This document shows positions 54,777 to 64,000 of a DNA stretch of 64,000 bases, piece after piece. A program made the translations under genes and the position numbers. Position 1 is the first letter of the stretch, and the number at the start of each line of letters is the position of its first letter. The notes beneath the pieces were generated by a model. It saw only the letters and a list, made by a program, of their open reading frames with translations, searched no databases and was not told the origin of the DNA. Source of the stretch: Rachycentron canadum (taxonomy: Eukaryota; Chordata; Actinopteri; Carangiformes; Rachycentridae); assembly GCA_038496675.1 (NCBI GenBank), contig CM076666.1, positions 10,492,456 through 10,556,455 of the forward strand, written 5' to 3'.

Positions 54777-57700
54777 CTATATGTATGTCTCCTCCATCCT
54801 GTCTTGATCATAGCTATGATAGTGTCCTGCCTCACTGCTTCCTCTTCCTATGTCCTCAGGGCAGTGAATCCCTAGTCTCTTCTGCAGCCTCTCCTCCTGG
54901 AGGCGAAGCTCCATGGAGTCCACCAGGTCGTAGATGCTGTCCAAGGACCACATGGGTGATGGGAACCATGCCTTGACATCGCCATCCTTTCCCACAATCA
55001 GCATGCTGAAGTAGTCCTTATTGATCTTCAGCTGTTCTCTCAGGTTGTTGACCATGTCACGGGATAATGGCTCAACCTCACTCTGACTACGACCTGGGAC
55101 AAAGATGAGTGAGTGAAAACCAAGCAGTGCAGTTCACAGACCACAGCAAAAAAAAAAAAAACTGGACTGTTTCATACATTTCTGCACTGGTGACAGCCAG
55201 AGGCTTTTCGGGTTGTCCATCTATCCATCCATCCCGTTCTTGTGGATGCAATATCTAAGTAACACTTTGAGTGAATATCTTGACGCAAACATTCATTTCG
55301 ACTCAAGGGTGAACTGCTTAGATTTTTGTGCTCAAAGGTCAAAGTTGCTGTGACCTCACAAAATACACAGTGTTGGCCTTATGAACACAATATCACAGGC
55401 ACTAACGATCAGCTGGACTCAAGCATGAAGTGATTGGGTTTTGGTGGGTAAAGGTTAAGTTTGCCTTACAAAACACAGGCTGTGTCAGAAATTACTCAAT
55501 GTACAATGGACAATGTATATATATAATATAATATGTATACTCACATGCAGAGGCATGTGAGTGAACAACCGATGTTTACCAACCAACCAGCATATACCAT
55601 CATCATACCACCAGCATTGTGCTTGTGCTGAGAGAAAGCAAAACGGCGGGTGGTGTCTGAATCTGTGTTGGCACAAATGTCCGCTTGGACTCAAGGATGA
55701 ACTGATTAGATTTTGTTTGTCAAAGAACAAGGTTACAATGAACACACAAAACATGTTTGTAGCCTTAACGCAAACATACACACAGCAATTATGACAAAAT
55801 TTCACACCAATAAACTTGAAACTAGTCAGAGTAGCTGAGGTATACAGCCATGATGTGGTAATAGTAGTTTGAATTGACATAAACCATAATGGCAATGTTT
55901 TTGCATGAATACACACAGTATTCACAATAAATTCCAAATTACTGGTCCCGTTGTTGTCCCATGTACCTGCAATGCTCCACATCACCATCACTCACCATTT
56001 AGTGGAAATAACTCAACAGTTCCTGACGCTTTGTCTCCGGTTCCTGTCAACTTTAACATGGCAAAGTGGCGAATACCTGCAGAAAAAGCCAAGAATTGTG
56101 TTTTTTAATTTAATCCAGTTTGTGGCTTCAAATAAACAAACGAACACCTGTATGACATTTACATATCCATTATGTAATGTATTGTTGGCTTTGTTTGCCT
56201 TTCCAAGGTCTGAGAGGAAACCTCACACATATATTACCAAAACCTACAGAACACACAGTGTATTATTCGTGTGGTGCGGTACTGACCAAGGTGACACTCC
56301 TGTCCATCTAGGGCAGAGAGCTGCTGTTGGAAAGAGTAGTCGTCCTCAGCAGGAGCCGAGATGAGCAACAGTCTCCTCTTAGACATGAACCTTAACAGCC
56401 ACAAAAATTCAAAAATCACCCAAGTTTGAATGTTCTGGTGTATTTCAGTCAAACTTATGCCTTTCATTCACTCATTTTCCTGATATGTTCCACAACACTG
56501 AAGACCAATAACATTGAAGCATTCAATCAGAACTGAAGACTCATCTACAGGCACTTTAGAATATTATATACTCCATTCTTTAATTTTAAGGCCTCTTGAG
56601 ATACATGTTTGTGATCATAGCTTACACATGTAAATTCAGTGTATTCTAAGCATGAATCTTCACTTTAAGAGTTTGGATTTCATATTAGCAAAAAAGGCTC
56701 CAGATGTTGTTGCCTCAGGGATACTAGATAATAATGAGCAAGGAATGGGAGTACTTTACCTGAGCAGGGAATTCTCAGCTCCAGGCAGTTTGTCTTTGGA
56801 GCAGACTTGAGGACTCTTTCTCTCTTTTTCTTTTTCTGAGTGCCTTGAGGGAAAGTTGTCAATGTACTCGAACAGAGCAGGGGTTGATGGTGGAGCTTCA
56901 AAGACTCTCTGGAGGAAGATAAAAGCTAGTAAAACATTTAAAGAATGATATAGGAGCCATAAAAGGAAAAGACAACTGAAAACTGAATAATAGAATAGAA
57001 AAATTTCAAAGGAAATACAGTTTAATTAGAAATTTTCAATTGAATGATGTTGGATTCTTGCACAATTTCAAAAACAATTTAAGGATGGTACTTCTCGGAG
57101 TTTGGAATAATGGTTTTAATAGTCATGACAGAGGAGGTGACAATCTGCCAGTGTGAAACTGTGTAAAAGTAAAGCTGACAGGACATAAAAGCAGAAAACA
57201 AAGTAAAAAAGTTCTTACATTGGGCTTGATGTCATAGTCTGTGACAGTCATGGAAAAGAGGTCAGAGGACGAAAGGCCGAGCTCTGCTCTCAACAGGGAG
57301 ATCAGACCTGAATCCAAGAACTGTTCTGATGGAGCCTCTGATTCTGAAACACACACACAGACATATTTTGTCTATATAAATGAATGTGTGCACATATAGA
57401 CCTACAGTGGAGTAAGAAGACACAATAACAGAAACACACCATAAAGTATAAATAAAGCCACTATGACCACAACAACACAAACTATTATGCACAAAGTACC
57501 ATAAAAGCTCAACAACTAACTATTGAAATTGGCTTGTGCTAGTGTGAGTGGTTTGGCTATAGTCTGTCCGCCACTTTAGTTTAGACTGAAATATAACAAT
57601 GACTGGATGCATTTTACACATTTGTGGTGCCCAGATAAAGTAAATGACTTTAGTGATGGTCTGACTTTTCCTCTAGCACCATCATGAGGTTAAAGTTTGG

Positions 57701-60700
57701 TAATTGATTGTCACAAAAATCACATTGTAATGGCTTTGTGATCACTGACTTTTCTTCTTGAAAAAACAAAACATTCCCATGGGCCACAGCTGAAGTTTGT
57801 AATTTATTGCAAATTAGCAAATGGTAGAATGCTCACATGCTAAACAGAGATGTGTTACCATTTAGATTAAAGCACCTCTGTGGCTTTCATGTCTAAGTGT
57901 GCTACAACCTCACAGAACCACTAGCTTGGCCGTAGACTCTTGTTTTCAATTAAAACAGCTGCTGACTGAAGTCTTGGAAGTCCCACTGCATCTAAACACA
58001 GCACAACAACAAATGTTGGCAACCTATTCACAGAGGAGTCTGCGGCAATAACTTTTCAAATGAATTGAAGTAAAGAGAACGAAGCATGAAACACACCAGT
58101 CTGATTGTTGTTACAAGAAATGCAAGAGTGAGGAAAATCATTCCCAGGCCGCTGCAATTTCAATGGAACCATGGAAGCCATGTATGGATGTGTTAAAAGT
58201 ACAGTGTGTACTTTGATAATATCTGCATGACATGATATGAATACTTGAATCACCCCTAGAGAACCTAACCAAATGTTTTAGATGCAAATGTTCAAACATA
58301 TATCACACACACACAAAGGTACAAACACTTCCTACCGAGCTGGTGGTGTTGCAGTGTGAGCGTGGCGTCACTGCCTTCTACAATGGTCGCCACAGTGATT
58401 TTCCTGATAGCGAGGTCACAGTGATGCTTCTTGTTCTCCTCTTTCTGTTGGATGTAAAGTGATGCATCTCTGCTGGGTGTTGAGATCAGCTAGTTGTAGC
58501 AGGATGACACACAAACAGGCACTTCACTCGAAATGGGCAGTGGGAAGGTGCCGATTAAGTACAGATATATTTCTCAAAGTTCAATGTTTTGCAAGCATTT
58601 GTAACATGGGTGCCACTGTAAATCAAAAGACAGGAAGAAAAGGGCAGACAATAGGATACAAAAAAAAAAAAAAACACTCTTACCATCAACCTTCTTGTTC
58701 CCTTTAAACTGTCCAAAAACTCCTTCAAGGCAGTTTTTTCCTTCTCGCTGGCCTCTCTGTTAGACTTTTTCCCTCTTCCTTTTCCTTTCTTTCCCTTTTT
58801 TCCTTTGCCCTTTTTCTTAGAGCTCTGTTTCTCCTTTGTGTCATCCTTTACGTTCTTCTCTGTGGTATCCTCACTGTTTCTCCCGCCATGTCTTTTCTTT
58901 CCTTCTTCCACAGCAGAGTCAGGCCTGCAATACAATACAAAATGTTGACTTTGAAGTTCATCCAGTACTGTCTGTGTGGATGAGAAGGCATGACGTACCA
59001 GATGGGAATACAAACTCTAAGCACATTTGCATTGAAATCAAGACGTTCACACTCTTTCCTTTATGTTTGAAAAAATGACAAAGAAAATGAAAAGACAGCA
59101 CCTGTCTTTCTTTACTTCTTCATTTCTCCTTGACGCAGATGAAGAGGTGTCCACTTTCTCTCTTTCCTGTCCCTTAGATGTGGCCTGACCACCACTGGTC
59201 AAGTCCTTTCCTCTCGTGGACCCCACAGCAGGCACCTTGCGGATAACAAACCTCGACCGTCCACTCAGTATGTCCTGGATCTTACTCTTCAGGGCAGCTT
59301 TTTTATCCAGAGGTGTTATTCTTGGTAATGCCACCACAGAAGTCACATTTACTTGCCTCTGAGGGCTCAACACCATTGTCTTCTTCATCTTTTTCCTTTT
59401 CAACACAACCTTCTTTTTAGGGGTTTTACATCTAATTTAAAAAGAAAAAACAACTTATTCTAAAGTGTCACAAAAAAGTGCAGGGTCAATAACACACATT
59501 AACATCGTACAAGGTGAATGTGACACAGAACATTTGTCTTTCTGTACATGATGAAGCTAAATGCAAAATATTGTGGGCAATAATAACACGTGCAAACAAG
59601 AAAAACTGATATCCATTAGAGCATTAATAGCTCTGTTTTTTCATATTCCTTTACAATTATACAGTAAGTATATGTAAAGTGGGCTGACCTTAAATGACAT
59701 TATAAAAGCACTATTTAGTTCTCTACTAGTACAGTGAAGAACATATAGTAGTGTTATGGAACCTCAAGTTGGATCCTTTCCTTGTCATCTTCTCCAGCTT
59801 CCTCACAGGGAACTGATCTATGAGCTCCAAAATGGCCTCAACACGGACCGGATAGGGGAACCGCTCACTGACCAGTAGATTCTTCTTCAGAACCAGCATG
59901 GTGAACCCTTGCTCCTGCAATGATCAATGTTGAATGAGCAGTTCAAGTCAAGAGCAGGAAAACCGCAATAGAAGACAGCTTCTCAGAAACATTTCTTTCC
60001 TTTAAATTACCTCTAAAGGCAGTGGATTAGTTAAATTGTGTAAGACTATCAAACTGCGCACTGGTTACCTGGCTGGTAAGATCCAGGTAGTGCAGCAGTT
60101 TGGTAACTGTGTCTGGATCTAGACTCTCTACTGTGGCCTCTCCTTGGAAAGTTGTTTTCTGGATCCGACCTTCCATCATGGCGTTCTGAATGATGGTGAT
60201 GATGAAAGTGTCTCTTTCTGCTAGATGGCAGTGCAGCCCTTTCTAGGAGACAAAAGAAGAAAAAGTAAGAAACAGATAATAGTTACATAAAAAATTTGGA
60301 ATGAAATTCCAACGTGTTATTTCCACAAATTAAATAACACATACAAATAAATACAGGTAAATAAATAAGTGCAGTACCTGCTCCATGTCTTCCAGCTGTT
60401 TCTCCATCATCTGCAGATAGTGGTCATTGTGTGATGGGGCTGTTATAACCCACAGCCGCTTTTTGCCTAGAAGGGCGAGGGGTGTAGGTACTGTAAGTGG
60501 GCAGACAGATAGAAACATAGATCAGCTGATCAGCTCATCAGTCTTACCTGCAAATTCAGCCAGGAAGTCCAGCTCCGGAGCCAGGTTTGAGGATGACCTT
60601 TCAACTCCTCTTCTGTCACCATGTTCCAAATCTTCATCCAACCCCAGTCCCAGCTCAAATCCTGGAGGGAGATCTGAATAGTCTCCCCAGTCCCTTACAT

Positions 60701-60830
60701 TAGGGTCCAGTTGATCCTTGGACTTGCTTTGCCTGGTGCCTGGCCAGGCAGCAAGCAAACTCAGGTAGCTGAGGCTCCACAAAGAAAGAAACAACAACAG
60801 ATGCGAGTGTGAGGTATAGAAATTACACAT
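54777..60830 (-). CDS. CCDC80-like secreted P-DUDES protein
   Basis: Relative of CCDC80 (DRO1/URB/equarin), a secreted matrix-associated protein; fish also have ccdc80-like paralogs, and which one this is I cannot tell. Exons, right to left: 60830-60548, 60466-60378, 60242-60069, 59914-59763, 59431-59102, 58924-58684, 58489-58336, 57343-57219, 56908-56760, 56375-56287, 56076-55996, 55093-54777. Total 727 residues. A signal peptide (about 1-30, with LLLFLSLWSLSYLSLLAA) is followed by three P-DUDES-type domains. They start at KKRLWVITAPSHND (about 95-230), RRLMLISTPSRD (about 418-560) and RRLLLISAPAEDD (about 566-710). The linker at about 230-415 is Lys-rich (KKKGKGKKGKKGKGRGKK) and much shorter than in human CCDC80. 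KDYFSMLIVGKDG and SPMWSLDSIYDLVDSM near the end match CCDC80. The donor at 59762 (GTTCCA) is weak, but the frame and family match support it. Confidence 0.88.
55245..55830. repeat. Diverged tandem repeat units, interrupted
   Basis: Related units share gactcaag.atgaactg.ttagattttg, a caaaggtcaaagttgctgtg-like part and acacaaaacatg. They lie at about 55250-55390, 55395-55485 and 55650-55810. About 160 bp of unrelated DNA separates the second and third. The sequence resembles a repeat I recall from many spiny-rayed fishes. It lies in the last intron of the ccdc80-like gene. Confidence 0.55.
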
Positions 60831-60900
60831 CCTCACTGACGTGGCTGAGTGGTTTGTTTGTAGATCAACTCGAACTGGTTAGCATTTCACAAATCCTTCT
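60831..60900 (-). other. 5' UTR part of the ccdc80-like first coding exon
   Basis: A good acceptor on the minus strand (ttttcttttctttccag, exon from 60900) lies 70 bases before the ATG. This implies at least one untranslated exon further right, which I could not place. The chosen ATG at 60830 is the first in frame and opens a signal peptide. Confidence 0.5.
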
Positions 60901-60904
60901 CTGG

Positions 60905-63900
60905 AAAGAAAAGAAAAACATTTGCGTAGTGCTGTGTCACGGGTAGCACTACACCAGCTGTCGCTGTAAAGAGTTAAAAAGCACACAATACCCCTATGCT
61001 AAGAAATGTCCATACTCTAAATCCAATTTCAAAACCCCACTGCAGGCTGAAGCATTCTGTATCCTTTAAAACAGGTGGATTGAATCAGGAATGCATCTCA
61101 AAGGTAAAAGTAGAGCAGAGATAGCAGTGATGGTAACCCCTCTCTCCAGCAGCGAGAGACGAACTGGGGAGACTTTGCTCTGCTTGCACACAGATACACA
61201 CTCCTGGTTCACATTATACCCCAGGCTTGTTAACAGGAAACCTCTGGAATTTTCTGTGACTTCAAAGCATTTTCTTGCTCAAAAATCTCTCTCTCTCTCT
61301 CCCTTTCTCTCTCTTTCTCTCTCACACAAGCACATGTGCGCGCACACACACACACACATACACACACACACACACACACTCTGTGTGTGGTGCTTTGTTT
61401 TCGTTCAAAAGCTGACTATTTTGCTGTCCTTTATCAGCAGAAAAACAATCACTCACATATACTATACATAACCCCATACAGTCTAATACACACACACACA
61501 CATTCAAAATCACTGCCATTACATAAACATAAACATTAGGGCAACTGTCCTGCTCTGTGTTTGATCAGGAGGTTGGGATGAAGCTGACTTAGATCTCTAA
61601 CCTCAGTGTCAGGGGAATAAAGAGACAACATATTTGCAAGGATTAGGAATATATAGGTTTACTTGTATTATTACACTTGATTTGATCATTTTGATATCTG
61701 TCACTGTGCTTCAGAGGCTGCCAATGTCCTGAGTAAAATTACTTACAATATACTGAAGGCTGTTGCATACATGGAGGGTGGAAAAGGTTAAAAAAAAAAA
61801 AGTAAGAATAAAGATGTAAAAGTGGTATCCTAATGGTAGAGCAGCAGTTCAGCCTAAAGCCATTTGTTTAGGAGGAGCTGAAGTCTTTAAATGAAAGGAA
61901 ATGGCAGCAACCATAAATAAACTCGACAGGTTAACGGACAGTGCCGTCTGAAAAAGTTCATAGCACTTCAAAAGATGTGAATCCGAGTCCAACGTGCCCA
62001 CGGGTGAGTAAACCCTGACGACTTTCTGCCATGAAAATGTACTTTCCCCTGCAACAAATAAAACAAAGAAAAAATCTTGCCATGTACCTGAAAGAATGAA
62101 TTAAATTTGGTGGAAAATAGAAGAGACGTGAATTAGAATTTATCTGTAAATAATTTACATGGGAATACTGAAGTACAAACTATCATGATTAGAATGGAAT
62201 TGGATTTTAGGTCTGACTGTTAAATCTTTGTCATTAATTGCTTGACAAGGACCTGGATCAATGTAAAATATTTTTATATTTATAAATCCACATTGGGACA
62301 TGCTTTTTTGATTTTACGGGGTCATAAAAATCAGGTATCCATAAAATTAGGTTGCATTGTGGTAGCATATTTATGCTTTTTTCGACATTATAGCCACTAA
62401 ACATCCTTATTGTCATTCACAGTCCTTAATTGACCCATGATAATATGGAAAACACATATGGGCTGAAGGAAGAAGAGGGCAGTTTTTAGAATCAAAGATG
62501 GATATGCAACTAGTGATAACATTGCAAACACATGTATCTATTACACACAGCAAGATACAGCAGGTAGTTATTCATTTTAAACGGATGATTTTTAATGGTA
62601 GAAGTTTTCCGCCACTTGTTTTCTGACCTCAAAAAAAGACATGTGATGGTTAAATCTATAGCTTTAATGTCAGCAAGGAAGGAGAATAAATGAAAGGAAA
62701 ATATCAGGCAGAGAAAGACAAAAAAAAGTGCAAACAAATCCAACGCAATTAGAAGAGCTATCTTTAGGGTGAAATGCTTTAATAAAAAACAGGCGGAGCA
62801 ACAATGCATTCCACTCTCTGAGCCTGATAAAGTGAAACAGATGATCAGTGTGTGTGTAAGAGAGAGAGTATATCAACCGTGTACGAAATATACAATACTG
62901 TAAGTGAAAGCACGTGCTGGTACAGAGTGAATAGATATGCTGAATATGAGATAAACAAAACAGACAAAGCAGCTGTTGCTGTTGTTTCTGTGTACAAGTG
63001 TCGACTCAGGGTGTTTTCAAAGTTTTGCTTTTCATTAACATTTAAAATGAAACCCAACCACCTTCCATGTGTGCTCATTAACATAGAAACACAGATGCAA
63101 TCTGTCCCTCATAAGCACTAAATTTATTGCATAACATTGCTGGAGGAAGTACACAACATGCATGTGCTGTCATACTGCATCTTGGGACTGGAGAGGAGGG
63201 AACGGACTTCACTTCAGTTATCTCTTATCATACTTCACTTGAAGAGTATGAAAGTAATCCAGCATCCAGAAACATGCTGCGCAAAGCTTTAAACCTCAGT
63301 GATAATTCATCTTAAATCAGTTGATCTCTGAGCTGAAGGCCAGCTGCTGGGGGGTCAGCCACTGGCCAATCAGATTCTTTTTTTTTTTTTTTTTTTTTTT
63401 AAAAAAGGTCAACATTGTGGAACCTTGGAGCAAAAAGAGTTTTCCAACAGTTTACAGCTCTTTATCTTTACACAGATGTTGACAAAAGTGCTTCTTATCT
63501 CACCACTTATATCATTCAACAAAAATATAATTTTTTAATGCTGCATGTTCACAAATATTGATCTACACTGGGATGCAGGAAAAATAAGAAATTATTCAGG
63601 GTTTGATTCTTAAGTGTTGGATTAGCATAGCATAGGAATAAATAATAGATCGAGAGAGAGAGAGCGAGAGAGAGAGAGATAGCAAAAATAGCAAAATGGC
63701 GACCGTCAGTGGAACTATGTAAGACTGCATCTTCCATCTGGTTTTGTTTTTGGTCGCCATTTCTGACACTATTGCAAAATCATAGATTGTGAATAATATA
63801 GAACAATATATTATTGTATTCAATTATTAATACCTTCATCGGTGTGCATGGCTGTGTATGGAGCTGTCTATCCAGAAATATACTCGTGCACAAGTTTAAT

Positions 63901-63960
63901 TTTTTAACACAAGTTTTAAGCGACAAATGACTTTGGTGTGTAAAATAACCAATCCGACTG
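60905..63960. other. Right flank, no gene recognised
   Basis: Presumably the first intron and promoter of the ccdc80-like gene, then intergenic DNA. It holds a CA microsatellite, a T23 then A6 run (63378-63406) and a GA-rich tract (63651-63680). No protein likeness was found in any frame. Confidence 0.45.
61339..61379. repeat. CA microsatellite
   Basis: About 20 CA units with one TA interruption, preceded by a CTCT-rich tract (61287-61324). A shorter CA run lies at 61489-61502. Confidence 0.95.
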
Positions 63961-63962
63961 AG

Positions 63963-63963
<1 letters not shown>

Positions 63964-64000
<37 letters not shown>
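63964..64000. repeat. AT microsatellite at the window edge
   Basis: At least 18 AT/TA units run to the last base, so the full length is unknown. Confidence 0.95.

Noticed and set aside
56287..56377. Acceptor directly before AGGAGACTG in the ccdc80-like gene
   Set aside because: It breaks the frame with the preceding exon. The AG two bases further in gives RRRLLLISAP in frame.
58336..58444. Starting a ccdc80-like exon at 58444
   Set aside because: This left the second domain without its first strand. The upstream acceptor before 58489 adds 15 in-frame residues (LISTPSRDASLYIQQ) that restore the domain.

Overview
This window reads as nuclear DNA of a ray-finned (teleost) fish. Genes are split into many GT-AG exons, intergenic DNA is AT-rich and dotted with CA/GT, GATA and GA microsatellites, a decayed Tc1-type transposon of the fish kind is present, and several short interspersed repeats resemble families common in teleosts. 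The gene content (purpurin, pde6b, atp5me, fyb1, a ccdc80-like gene) is vertebrate. The species cannot be fixed from sequence alone. I saw no tRNA, rRNA, CRISPR or bacterial-type feature, and I made no systematic tRNA scan.

Layout, left to right. 1-5.4 kb: intergenic DNA with repeats and a triple direct repeat of nuclear-receptor-like half-sites. 5.38-12.6 kb (+): a TATA box with a short leader exon, then a 427-residue type I keratin in nine coding exons. 13-18.4 kb: intergenic, with the Tc1 relic and a degenerate duplication. 18.75-20.58 kb (-): purpurin (rbp4l), a secreted photoreceptor retinol carrier. 24.49-34.9 kb (+): pde6b, the rod cGMP phosphodiesterase beta subunit, 838 residues in 23 coding exons. 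35.6-37.9 kb (-): atp5me, subunit e of mitochondrial ATP synthase. 39.0-52.0 kb (-): fyb1 (ADAP), an immune-cell adaptor, 757 residues in 18 coding exons. 54.5-60.9 kb (-): a secreted ccdc80-like protein, 727 residues in 12 coding exons with three P-DUDES-type domains. The right end is intergenic and ends in an AT microsatellite.

Functional links. Purpurin and pde6b lie head to head across about 3.9 kb and both serve photoreceptors, one in retinoid transport and one in phototransduction. From memory, human RBP4 and PDE6C are also head to head, and human PDE6B is followed tail to tail by ATP5ME as here. The locus therefore looks like the PDE6B-side copy of an ancient RBP4-PDE6 pair. The keratin, atp5me, fyb1 and ccdc80-like genes have no evident shared role with that pair.

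All exon models were built by eye from splice signals, reading-frame continuity and recalled family sequences. Transcription starts, untranslated exons and regulatory motifs are the least certain parts. No wholly new biological system was found. The most interesting points are the photoreceptor gene pair, the unusual pde6b C-terminus and extra intron, the keratin leader module with a 26-codon ORF, and the fyb1 microexon structure.
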